Source: Chryseobacterium sediminis
Lineage (GTDB): Bacteria > Bacteroidota > Bacteroidia > Flavobacteriales > Weeksellaceae
Assembly (NCBI RefSeq): GCF_008386505.1
Contig: NZ_VUNZ01000001.1
Span: forward strand, 2,349,937-2,413,936
Length of the DNA stretch: 64,000 nt
Direction of reading: 5' to 3'
Below, piece by piece: positions 19,158-28,178 of the stretch (within the stretch, counting starts at the first letter, position 1; every line of letters begins with the position of its first letter). The position numbers and the translations under genes were made by a program. Below the pieces are notes generated by a model. The model was not told where the DNA came from, ran no database searches, and was given only the letters and a program-made list of their open reading frames with translations.

Positions 19158-22115
19158 TTAGAATTTTAAAGTTAAATCTATTCCAATATCACGAGTAGTA
19201 GGCAGCACTCCGATAGAATTACCTTTAGCCCCTAAACCATTTCCTGTACCCGCTTCCGGATCTGCATACGGTAAATTTTTGTGGATAATCCAAAGGTTTC
19301 TACCAACAATTGAAATTTTTGCGTCACGAATAGAGGTATTGGCAAGGATTGATTTAGGAAGACTATATCCTATACTTGCTTCTCTCAATTTTACGTAAGA
19401 TGCATCATAAACAAATCTTTTATTCGGCATTCTTCTATATCCATCAACGTTACCAAAAGATCCAGGACTGATCGTAGGAGTTGTATTTACATTTCCATTT
19501 GGATTAACCCCCGGATGCACAAGTCCACTTTCTCTGTAGTCAGCAGTTTCTGCATAAAGACCGGTTGCCAATCCATAATACATATCGGTTGAGAATACAT
19601 CTCCTCCTTTTTTCACATCAATAAGGAAACTTACTGTGAAATCTTTGTAACGGAAACTGTTTCTGATACCTCCTACCCAATCTGGTGTGATATTTCCAAT
19701 AACCTGATTATTATTTCTTAAATAGCGGCCCGTAGCCGGATCTATTACTCTATCTCCATTAGCATTGTACACATAATCTGATCCTACTAAAGCACCAAAA
19801 GATTCTCCAACACGTGCGTTAAGAGATACTCCCCCTTGATAACTTGCCATCAGGTAATTCTGAGAATCACCATTTAATGCAATAACTTTATTTTCATTTT
19901 TAGACCAGTTCACGTTAACATCCCAAGTAAAATTATCTGTCTTAAATGGTGTACCGTTTAACTGTACTTCAACCCCTTTATTATCAATCTGTCCTGCATT
20001 TACAAGGAATGTTCTATAACCTGTTGAAGAAGAAACCGGCAAGTTGATAATCTGGTCAAATGTTCTTGTTTTATAGATTGCAACATCAAAACCTAACCTG
20101 TTTTTGAAAAACTGCGCTTCCATACCGAATTCAGTTTCCTTAGATCTTTGAGGTTTTAAGTTTGGATTTGCAAGGAAGTAAGGCTGATCAAATAAACCTT
20201 CACCTCTTGCTTTAAAAGTATTTACCAATCTGTAATTATTGGTGGAAGAACCTACTTCAGCATAGTTTGCTCTCAGTTTCCAGAAACTTAGCCAAGGTTG
20301 TTTTACAAATTCTGATAGAATAACCGCACCGGTAACAGAAGGATATCCATAGCTGTTATTTCCTTTTGGTAAATTAGAAGACTGGTCTACACGATAAGTA
20401 CCATCTACAAATAAGAAATTTTTATATCCGAAAGATGCTGTAGCATATAAACTCGAAGTAACCCATTTTGCATAATTTTCATCAGGCGGCAAAATTGTTC
20501 TTATTGAGTTTGATATTGCAAAGAGTCCAGGTTTCGATAAACCTCCTTCTGTACTCATATAAATATTGTCAACAAGATTTCTTCTAACGTTCCCCCCCGC
20601 GATACCACTAACACTTAAGTCTGAGGTAATATCAAACTTGTAATTAGCAAATAAATCAAAGTTGATCTCAGTATTTTTCACATTGGTTCTAGCATATCCT
20701 GAACTTACATTAAGCTGTGAAGCACCAAACGCCTGAGGAAGAGAGCCATTCATTAATCTTTCTTCTACAACCATTTGCAAATCATCGTAAGATAGTTTCC
20801 CTGTAATTCCAAAATTCTTAGAAACATCATATTTCAACTGAGCATAACTAAATATTCTGGTTCTGTCATCAGACTGATAATTCTGATATCTTTGAAAATA
20901 TGGGTTGTTCCAATACTGAGGAGTTCCATCTGCAGCTGTAGACCTGTTCCATGAAAAGTTACTATTTCCGTTGTTAGCATAAGCATCTCTTAATGCCAAC
21001 ACATCTACGTTTGTCTGCCACCACTGTCTGAAACCTGTAATAACGTTGTCAGAATATCCTGTTTCGTTACGTCCTTTTGTATCTTGTAAAGTTAAAGTTG
21101 TGAAAACAGATGCATGTAATTTATCTGTAAAATCATGATTAAATTTCGCTGAAATTGTATTTTTTCTCAGCTCTGAATTAGGCATCAGACCATTGGAAAG
21201 CATATTGGAATATGATAAGGAAAGGTTTGAAGTCTTATTTCCTTTTTCAATGGTGATTGTATTGATATATGTGACTGGTGTTTCAAAAAATTTAATAGGT
21301 CCGTTTTTAGCAGCAACCCAAGGTGTGGCTTTTCCATAGTTTGGAGAAGAAGGATCAAATGAATCCCATTGGTACACCAATTGATTAGGATTAAATGCCG
21401 GTCCATAAGATGCATCATCCACAAAGTTAGCATAATTGTAACCTCCAGGGCCAGGAGCCTCATTCCAGGATTGTCCTCCATACCCTGCACCATATTTTGT
21501 TTGGTATGTAGGGAAAGTAGATTTATCAATAAATCCGGCTGTAATTCCTGAGTTTAGAGTAACTCCCCAGCTTCCGTCATTATTTCCTCTTCCACTTTTA
21601 GTTACAATTAGGATTACCCCATCACTACCTCTCTCACCATACAATGCAGATGCCGCAGCACCTTTTAATACGTTTACAGATTCTATATCTTCCTGATTGA
21701 TATCTGAAAGAAAGTTACCATAATCGAAAATAGATCCAGTTACAGTGTTATTATTAACTGGTGAACCATCGATTACAATAAGTGGAGAGCCTCCTGATAA
21801 GGATTTGTATCCTCTGATCAAAAGGTTAGCAGATCCGCCAAAGTTGTTGTTTGTATTTACCTGTAGTCCGGCTACCTTACCTGAAAGAAGGGAGGCTACG
21901 TTACCGGTATTGGTAGTCCCACCTGTTAATTCTGCAGCTTTTACTTCTTCAGAAGCATAACCCAGAGATTTTTTCTCTCTTTTAATCCCGAGTGCGGTTA
22001 CAACCACCCCCTCAATTTCTTTTGTTTTAATAGTATCATTCTTTTGCTGGGCATTGGCAACAGCTATAGAAGAAGACATTACTAAAACAAGAAGACTTGC
22101 TGTTAGTTTCTTCAT
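19158..22115 (-). CDS. SusC/RagA-family TonB-dependent transporter (pair 2)
   Basis: A 985-residue outer-membrane transporter with a signal peptide (MKKLTASLLVLVMSSSIAVANAQ), a TonB-box-like EIEGVVVTALGIKREKK, plug motifs LIVIDGSPVNN and GAAASALYGERGSDGVI, and a terminal strand IGIDLTLKF. As in pair 1, no carboxypeptidase-like N-terminal domain is present. Large blocks are identical to pair 1 (for example YGKATPWVAAKNGPIKFF). The start is clear from the signal peptide. The gene begins a SusC-SusD-lipoprotein operon. Confidence 0.93.
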   Translation of the reverse strand: MKKLTASLLVLVMSSSIAVANAQQKNDTIKTKEIEGVVVTALGIKREKKSLGYASEEVKAAELTGGTTNTGNVASLLSGKVAGLQVNTNNNFGGSANLLIRGYKSLSGGSPLIVIDGSPVNNNTVTGSIFDYGNFLSDINQEDIESVNVLKGAAASALYGERGSDGVILIVTKSGRGNNDGSWGVTLNSGITAGFIDKSTFPTYQTKYGAGYGGQSWNEAPGPGGYNYANFVDDASYGPAFNPNQLVYQWDSFDPSSPNYGKATPWVAAKNGPIKFFETPVTYINTITIEKGNKTSNLSLSYSNMLSNGLMPNSELRKNTISAKFNHDFTDKLHASVFTTLTLQDTKGRNETGYSDNVITGFRQWWQTNVDVLALRDAYANNGNSNFSWNRSTAADGTPQYWNNPYFQRYQNYQSDDRTRIFSYAQLKYDVSKNFGITGKLSYDDLQMVVEERLMNGSLPQAFGASQLNVSSGYARTNVKNTEINFDLFANYKFDITSDLSVSGIAGGNVRRNLVDNIYMSTEGGLSKPGLFAISNSIRTILPPDENYAKWVTSSLYATASFGYKNFLFVDGTYRVDQSSNLPKGNNSYGYPSVTGAVILSEFVKQPWLSFWKLRANYAEVGSSTNNYRLVNTFKARGEGLFDQPYFLANPNLKPQRSKETEFGMEAQFFKNRLGFDVAIYKTRTFDQIINLPVSSSTGYRTFLVNAGQIDNKGVEVQLNGTPFKTDNFTWDVNVNWSKNENKVIALNGDSQNYLMASYQGGVSLNARVGESFGALVGSDYVYNANGDRVIDPATGRYLRNNNQVIGNITPDWVGGIRNSFRYKDFTVSFLIDVKKGGDVFSTDMYYGLATGLYAETADYRESGLVHPGVNPNGNVNTTPTISPGSFGNVDGYRRMPNKRFVYDASYVKLREASIGYSLPKSILANTSIRDAKISIVGRNLWIIHKNLPYADPEAGTGNGLGAKGNSIGVLPTTRDIGIDLTLKF

Positions 22116-22470
22116 ATCAAATTAATTTTTGTGACTTTACAAATTTGTAAAACTTTCTTAATACCACAAAGCAAAATTTGAAAAAATTGCAATTTATTCA
22201 GTATTTTAGAATAAAAACAATCAATAAATCATTAAAATAAGTTAAAAATTTGATATTTAACAAAAACAACTCATTCAAAAGTTAATTTTTTTTAAGATAT
22301 AATAACAATCAATTAAATTGATATAATCTATATTTTAAATTCAATTATAATTATAAATAAATTGAATATCAATAAATTAAAAATACAAAAGATAAGAATC
22401 ATTAAAAATTCGAGATTAATCCTATGCTAAGCATATTTCTATAACTAAAGAAATATTCTCCCTTTTAAAC
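22116..22470. promoter_or_regulatory. upstream region of SusC pair 2 with element shared with pair 3
   Basis: An AT-rich gap of about 355 bases. TTACAAATTTGTAAAACTTTC at 22137-22157 lies 21 bases before the SusC start. A copy differing at two positions (27191-27211) lies 24 bases before the pair-3 SusC start. On the minus strand the element contains ATTTG and could be the -7 region. Nothing else recognisable lies in the gap. Confidence 0.45.
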
Positions 22471-22494
22471 AAAAAAAAACCGCCCGAAGGCGGT
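22471..22494 (-). terminator. terminator of SusC/SusD pair 3
   Basis: The hairpin ACCGCC-CGAA-GGCGGT (22479-22494) with a nine-A tract on the plus strand gives a T tract for minus-strand transcripts. It is identical in stem and loop to the terminator at 12358-12373. Confidence 0.87.
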
Positions 22495-22522
22495 AAAATA
22501 TATTAAAATTGTATTGTAAGAA

Positions 22523-24142
22523 TTAATTCTGATTCCAGAATGGAGTCGTTTGGTTCTTAGTAAAACATTGAGCATTTGAAATCTGAGGAACGTTAGCAGA
22601 GTTAGCTACGTATTCAGATGACGGATACATCAATCTGTATGGCTTATTAGGCTTCGCTGAAGTTGTTGCCATAGGAGTAACTGGGAAACCAGTTCTATTA
22701 TAATCAATGAAAGATTCTGTAGGGTTAATTCCCGCAGTAGCTAACCACTTTTGAGTCATGATCGCTTCAATCTTATTATCATTAGTACCAGTCCATCCTA
22801 AACCTGCTTTAGTTTGGATTGCAGTAATGTATGTAGCAGAAGTACCAGCTGTTGCATATAGGTAATCAAAAGAAGCTTTGATACCATTTTCAAACTTAGT
22901 CTGACCATTAGAGAAGATAGATGGATATCTAACAGCAGCTTCAGCCTGAAGGAAGTTACTTTCTGAACGAGTCATTAAAACACCAGATTTCGCAGAACCA
23001 ACAGATGTAAGCTGAGCTGTAGTACTAGGGCTACCTTGACCAAATATCCAACCATTTCCAAATCTTGAAACTGTAGTAAGATCCGTTGGAGCTCCTGGCT
23101 GACCTGGAGTAGCACCCTGTCTAACCCCTTTAACAACTGAAAGACCATTATAAGTAACTAATGAGAACATTCTTCCTCTTCTTGCATCAATGATACCATT
23201 AAATTTCTGATAAACATTATCAGTCATATTATAAGGATTACCATTAAGACAAGTAGCAATATGTTCAGATGCTGTAAATAATGTATTGTTCTGCAACTGA
23301 GAATTGGAACTATTTCTCACATAGTATCCATAAAACGGGTTCTGTTGGTCATCATTAGCAGCACTGTATCCAGGATTTACTAAAACATCGCTATCTATGA
23401 AGTTTGCTCCTGCTAAAGTTTGAAGTTGCTGATCTCTAAAAGTAGCCATAGATCCTGTTACTTTAGACATTCTAACTAGCATTCTTAGTTTCACAGTATT
23501 CGCAAGACGCTTCCAGCTATCCATTGTTCCCTGGAAAACAATATCAGTAGCACCTAGCTCAAGTGCAGCTGCATTTCCATTATCAATAAGAGTGATTGCA
23601 TCATTTAAACCAAGAATTAATGATCTATAGATTTCCTCATCATTATCATATTTTGGAGTTGCATTAGCCTGCCCCATAAATGCCTGACTATAAGGAGCAT
23701 CACCATATAAATCTACAATTGTCTGCATATAGAAAGCTTTCATCACTTTTGCAGCTGCTACATAATTATCATATTTATGAGTAGAGTTATCATATTTCTC
23801 AATAGCAGCAAAATTACTTACGTTTCTGTATAATCCATCCCAAATCTGCGGATAAAAAGAACTATCTACATTTAATGTATATTCATTACCAAATGGAGCC
23901 CCAAAAGAATAAGAGTTACCTGCATAAGAATTCATCATAAGCCCACCAAATCTATTCATCCATGTAGCCTGAGTTCTATAAGTCTGAGCAACAGCACCAG
24001 GAAATAATAAAGTTGGTGTAATAGCTTCCGCATGGATATTATTTGGATTTTCATTAATATCCAGATAATGATCACATGAAGTCAACGTCATAGAGGCAAC
24101 GATTAAACCTAGTATTGTATATTTAAATTTTTTCATTTTCAA
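22523..24142 (-). CDS. SusD/RagB-like outer-membrane lipoprotein (pair 3)
   Basis: A 539-residue SusD-family lipoprotein. The signal ends at lipobox TLTSC (C23) and is followed by DHYLDINENPNNIHAEAITP, the typical SusD opening. Conserved stretches include VDLYGDAPYSQAF and the C-terminal LMYPSSEYVANSANV. It belongs to a different branch from pairs 1 and 2. Translation could start at ATG 24142 or at 24136 (MKKFKYT); both keep the signal peptide. SusC ends 19 bases upstream. The substrate is unknown. Confidence 0.9.
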   Translation of the reverse strand: MKMKKFKYTILGLIVASMTLTSCDHYLDINENPNNIHAEAITPTLLFPGAVAQTYRTQATWMNRFGGLMMNSYAGNSYSFGAPFGNEYTLNVDSSFYPQIWDGLYRNVSNFAAIEKYDNSTHKYDNYVAAAKVMKAFYMQTIVDLYGDAPYSQAFMGQANATPKYDNDEEIYRSLILGLNDAITLIDNGNAAALELGATDIVFQGTMDSWKRLANTVKLRMLVRMSKVTGSMATFRDQQLQTLAGANFIDSDVLVNPGYSAANDDQQNPFYGYYVRNSSNSQLQNNTLFTASEHIATCLNGNPYNMTDNVYQKFNGIIDARRGRMFSLVTYNGLSVVKGVRQGATPGQPGAPTDLTTVSRFGNGWIFGQGSPSTTAQLTSVGSAKSGVLMTRSESNFLQAEAAVRYPSIFSNGQTKFENGIKASFDYLYATAGTSATYITAIQTKAGLGWTGTNDNKIEAIMTQKWLATAGINPTESFIDYNRTGFPVTPMATTSAKPNKPYRLMYPSSEYVANSANVPQISNAQCFTKNQTTPFWNQN

Positions 24143-24160
24143 GTAATAATTAATTAAAGT

Positions 24161-27100
24161 TTAGAAAGATGCTTTAAGATTCACCCCAAAGCTTCTAGTT
24201 GATGGATATTGCGTTGTATAAGCAAAACCTGCAGCATTCCCTGTTGTACTTGCAGTTTCCGGATCCGCATAGTTTCTGTTGTTATCCGCATACTTAAAGA
24301 ACGGGTTTCTTGAGTAAACACCAACTGTCAATGAATTCAAGAAAGTAGAGCTTAAGACTGATTTTGGTATATCATAACTTAATGCAATTTCTCTGATCTT
24401 TAATGCAGTTGCATCCACTACTAAGTTTTCCCCAACAGCTCTATAAGCACTACTTGAGAAGTAATTAGTAACGTTAGTATAAGTTCCTGCTCCACCTACT
24501 GGAGTATTGTTAGGAGTATATACCGGATTTGCTGCTGTACCTGTATTTTGTACTGAATTAGGAACAACATATCCTTGAGTTCTGTCAAATTCCGCAGACT
24601 CTTCTAAACCTCCTGTAAAGGCAAGCAAGTTTTTCGTGAATGAAACAAATTGACCTCCTTTTCTGAAGTCTCCCATCGCTGATAAAGTAAATCCTTTATA
24701 CTTAATATTTGTAGAGAATCCAAGAATATAATCAGGGGTAGCTCTACCTAAAACCTGAAGATTACTTGTTGTCAAAGGATTTCCTTTAGAGTCAACAATA
24801 ATTCTTCCTTGATCATCTCTTTGGAATGCACTTCCTTTGATAACAGGGAAATCAGATCCTTTCACAGCGAAAATACCTACTGCTGCTGCAGTACTACTCA
24901 ATAAAGATACTTCATCAGCTCCGTCAGCCAATTCCAATACTTTAGATCTGTAAGTAGAATATGATACTTTCATATCCCAAGTAAAATCACTTGTTTTAAT
25001 TGGCGTGATTCCTAAATCAAGTTCAAGTCCTCTTAATCTCATTTTACCCACATTATCAAGAATACTTGTTAATCCGGATGCACTTGATGCTGTTCTTGCT
25101 GTAATTAAGTCATCAGTAGTAGATTGATAAACTGACGCATCTAATCTAATTCTATCTTTTAAGAATCCTAATGACAATCCGAAATCTAAAGTATTAACAA
25201 ATTCAGGTTTAATGTCTACTGATGTAGGCGTTTGATTATTAATATATGAACTTAGCCCGTTAAATGGAAAACCTGTTGGGAATACTCCAATTTCATCAGT
25301 TCTGTAAGGATCTACTGCTGTTGTATTACCTACTCTTGTAAATGATCCGGTAATTTTTGCGTAGTTAAGAATATCTCCTTTTAAGCTTTCAAATGCTTTA
25401 GTAGGGACAAAAGATAAACCTACAGAGTAATATGGATAAACCGGGTTTGTTCTTTTTCCTGTACTAAATGGCCTTGTTGATAACACAGAAGACTGCTCAA
25501 TTCTAAATGTAGAGTTTAAGAATAAATAATCATTATAACTTAAATCTAAGTTAGCAAATCCTGCAATAATTCTGCTGTTTGTCTGGTAGTTATCTAAATT
25601 AGCACTTGAATAAGGGTCTGGATTAAGTACATTTTTGATATGATACCAACCTGGTATATCTAAATTATTACCTCCTACAGATGTTACATTAAATGTTCTG
25701 TCCTGAATGTTATTACCAATGTTAAACTTTAATCCAATTTTATCCGTTAACTCATAATTAAAGTTAATCATTAAGTCACCATAGTAATTTCTTTCCTTAG
25801 ATGTACTTTCATAGAACCAAGAAGTGATATCACCATTTCCTAAATCACCAAAAGTAATTCCATCGATAGATGTTCCAGGAAGATTATATGTTTTAGTGAA
25901 AACCGCACCATCATTATGTCTTGTATAAGTCATCCCTCTTGTTGTAACGTTTCCGTTATATGTAATGTTGATGTTCTTATTCAATTCATAGTCTAAACCA
26001 AGGATAGCACTAAAGTAATCACTACGTCTGTCATATCTTTCGTGATCAATTGTCCAATATGGGTTTACAGCATACCCTGTGTAATATCCTTCAATTCCAC
26101 TATTTCTATAAAGTTTAATGTTATTGTTAGTAGGAGTCTGAAGAATATCATCATATAAAGATGAGTTTGTATTGGATATTATTCTGTTAATATAGTTGAT
26201 GTTACCATCAATTTTCAATTTTCCTATTTTCTTTCCAGCTTTAAAAATAAAACTGTTTTGTCTTAGTTTATCACCCTCAACTACGAAATTATTTTCTGTT
26301 CTGTTAGCAGAGAAAGACACATATGAATCAGATCCACCTGCTGTTGCCGTAATTCCGTTTTGAGTTAATACTCCTGTTGAAAAGAATTTACTCATGAAAT
26401 TCTTCACTGGAGCATATTTTTCATAAATAAATGACCCATCAGCCTGTGGAAGACCTGAAGGCATCATACTTCCTCCAATAGCAGGATTATCATAAGCAGC
26501 TCCCCAAGACATGTTTTCCCATGGCACATAGTTTGTACCTCCATAGCTTACATCACTCCATCCTTCATCCTGAACTCCTTTACCGTATTTCTGCTGAACT
26601 TTTGGAAGCATAAATGCGTTAGAAATATCAATAGATGAATTGAATGTCATCTGAAGTTTCTCAGATTTCGTACCTCTTTTTGTTGTAACAATAATTACCC
26701 CGTTTACCCCTTGCTGACCATAAAGTGCAGCTCCTTGTAAACCTTTAATTACGTTAATGTTTTCTATTGCTTCTGGTGGTATCTGCTGTAAGATATCAGC
26801 AGATGAAATAACGTTGTCAATTACAATTAATGCTTGGTTATTACCCGTAATAGATTTAGCTCCTCTTAAGACAATTCTATAGCTGGGGTCTACACCGTTA
26901 TTTGTCAAATTGATTTGCAAACCTGAAACCTTTCCCGTCAACGCCTGTACAGCGGTTGGTGCAGACGCCTGATTCAGTTCTTTTGTCGTTACAACTTGCT
27001 GTGTATTTGTTATCGCATCAGCCTTTCTTTTGATACCTAAGGCTCCGGTAACAACTATCTCCTCTATATTTTTGGTTTTTAGAGTATCCTTCGTGTTTTG

Positions 27101-27166
27101 CGCTGATACCATCATAAATGATGACGATAGTACAACCGCAAATACACTCGCAGTTAATTTCTTCAT
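24161..27166 (-). CDS. SusC/RagA-family TonB-dependent transporter (pair 3)
   Basis: A 1,001-residue outer-membrane transporter with a signal peptide ending VSAQ, then NIEEIVVTGALGIKRK as TonB-box region, plug motifs ALIVIDNVISSADIL and GAALYGQQGVNGVIIVTTKRG, and a terminal barrel strand FGVNLKASF. No carboxypeptidase-like N-terminal domain is present. It is clearly more distant from the other two SusC genes. It is first in a two-gene operon with the SusD at 22523-24142. Confidence 0.92.
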   Translation of the reverse strand: MKKLTASVFAVVLSSSFMMVSAQNTKDTLKTKNIEEIVVTGALGIKRKADAITNTQQVVTTKELNQASAPTAVQALTGKVSGLQINLTNNGVDPSYRIVLRGAKSITGNNQALIVIDNVISSADILQQIPPEAIENINVIKGLQGAALYGQQGVNGVIIVTTKRGTKSEKLQMTFNSSIDISNAFMLPKVQQKYGKGVQDEGWSDVSYGGTNYVPWENMSWGAAYDNPAIGGSMMPSGLPQADGSFIYEKYAPVKNFMSKFFSTGVLTQNGITATAGGSDSYVSFSANRTENNFVVEGDKLRQNSFIFKAGKKIGKLKIDGNINYINRIISNTNSSLYDDILQTPTNNNIKLYRNSGIEGYYTGYAVNPYWTIDHERYDRRSDYFSAILGLDYELNKNINITYNGNVTTRGMTYTRHNDGAVFTKTYNLPGTSIDGITFGDLGNGDITSWFYESTSKERNYYGDLMINFNYELTDKIGLKFNIGNNIQDRTFNVTSVGGNNLDIPGWYHIKNVLNPDPYSSANLDNYQTNSRIIAGFANLDLSYNDYLFLNSTFRIEQSSVLSTRPFSTGKRTNPVYPYYSVGLSFVPTKAFESLKGDILNYAKITGSFTRVGNTTAVDPYRTDEIGVFPTGFPFNGLSSYINNQTPTSVDIKPEFVNTLDFGLSLGFLKDRIRLDASVYQSTTDDLITARTASSASGLTSILDNVGKMRLRGLELDLGITPIKTSDFTWDMKVSYSTYRSKVLELADGADEVSLLSSTAAAVGIFAVKGSDFPVIKGSAFQRDDQGRIIVDSKGNPLTTSNLQVLGRATPDYILGFSTNIKYKGFTLSAMGDFRKGGQFVSFTKNLLAFTGGLEESAEFDRTQGYVVPNSVQNTGTAANPVYTPNNTPVGGAGTYTNVTNYFSSSAYRAVGENLVVDATALKIREIALSYDIPKSVLSSTFLNSLTVGVYSRNPFFKYADNNRNYADPETASTTGNAAGFAYTTQYPSTRSFGVNLKASF

Positions 27167-27190
27167 ATCAAATTCAATTATTTTTACAGA

Positions 27191-27211
27191 TTACAAATAT
27201 GTGAAACTTTC
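27191..27211 (-). promoter_or_regulatory. candidate promoter element of SusC pair 3
   Basis: TTACAAATATGTGAAACTTTC matches 22137-22157 at 19 of 21 positions, at nearly the same distance from the start codon. On the minus strand it reads CATATTTG, one mismatch from the TAnnTTTG -7 box. It lies in a 295-base gap before rnhB that holds no other feature except the rnhB promoter. Confidence 0.45.
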
Positions 27212-27436
27212 CCAAAACGACCAAAAAAAATGTTAAAGTTTTATAATTAATAAAAACAAACAGTTTCAAAGCATGCCAAAACTAACAACTCGCCAAAGAA
27301 ACATACATAATTTCATCAATATGAAAAACAACTATAATTGACAACTTTAACACAAAGACCTAAAAACAATAAATTATACTCTTCCTAATACAGAAAACAG
27401 TAAAAAACACATAAAATAACTTCCTGTAAAATTTTA

Positions 27437-27444
27437 TACTTTTG
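27437..27444 (+). promoter_or_regulatory. -7 box TACTTTTG before rnhB
   Basis: An exact TAnnTTTG match 17 bases before the rnhB ATG, implying a very short 5' leader. No clear -33 TTG was found. Confidence 0.5.
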
Positions 27445-27461
27445 TATCAGAGAAACAATTC

Positions 27462-28046
27462 ATGGAGCTAATAAAAAACTGGTCAAACCTTTACATCGAG
27501 GCTGGATGTGATGAAGTAGGAAGAGGATGTTTAAGCGGTCCGGTAGTGGCGGCGGCGGTAATTTTGGATGATAATTTCAAACAAAATCTGGTTAATGATT
27601 CAAAAAAATTAACGTTCAAAACCCGGATGGAACTGGATAATTACATTAAAGATAATGTGAAAGACTACGCCATATCAGAGCTTCCTCCTTCCTTTATTGA
27701 TGAGCATAATATTCTTAATGCGAGCATTCACGCCATGCATCGGGCACTGGATAAATTAACGATAATTCCAGAGCTGATTTTGGTAGATGGAAACAAATTT
27801 CATCCTTATAATTACATACCCCATCAATGTATTATTAAAGGAGATTCTAAGATTTTGTCTATTGCTGCAGCATCCATTCTTGCCAAAAACTACAGGGATA
27901 AATTAATGATTCAACTTCATGAGGAACATCCTGAATATGGTTGGGATACCAATTTTGGTTACGCTACAAAAAAACATCAGGAAGCCCTTATAAAGTATGG
28001 CCCAACATCACATCACAGACAATCTTTCAGACTGAAATATGACTGA
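27462..28046 (+). CDS. rnhB: ribonuclease HII
   Basis: This cytoplasmic endonuclease cuts the RNA strand of RNA-DNA hybrids and removes single ribonucleotides from DNA. It has 194 residues, the usual size. The hallmark AGCDEVGRGCLSGPVVAAAV carries catalytic D17 and E18, and LILVDGNKF supplies the next catalytic Asp near residue 110. The family usually has DEAGRGPLAGP here; the changes are conservative. The C-terminal half includes IAAASILAKNYRDKLM and the GYATKKHQEAL segment. It is a single gene convergent with yidC. Confidence 0.96.
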   Translation: MELIKNWSNLYIEAGCDEVGRGCLSGPVVAAAVILDDNFKQNLVNDSKKLTFKTRMELDNYIKDNVKDYAISELPPSFIDEHNILNASIHAMHRALDKLTIIPELILVDGNKFHPYNYIPHQCIIKGDSKILSIAAASILAKNYRDKLMIQLHEEHPEYGWDTNFGYATKKHQEALIKYGPTSHHRQSFRLKYD

Positions 28047-28127
28047 AAATACCTGATTTTCAATTGTTAAATTCTCATGCCAAGATCGAAAATTTAAAAT
28101 CATTCTAAATAAAAAAATCAGATAAAA

Positions 28128-28164
28128 AAAGAGAAGCAATAGAATAATTGCTTCTCTTTTTATG
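28128..28164. terminator. bidirectional terminator between rnhB and yidC
   Basis: AAAGAGAAGCAAT (28128-28140) pairs with ATTGCTTCTCTTT (28147-28159) across a six-base loop, with A tract before and T tract after. Confidence 0.87.
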
Positions 28165-28178
28165 TTATAATTAAGAAA

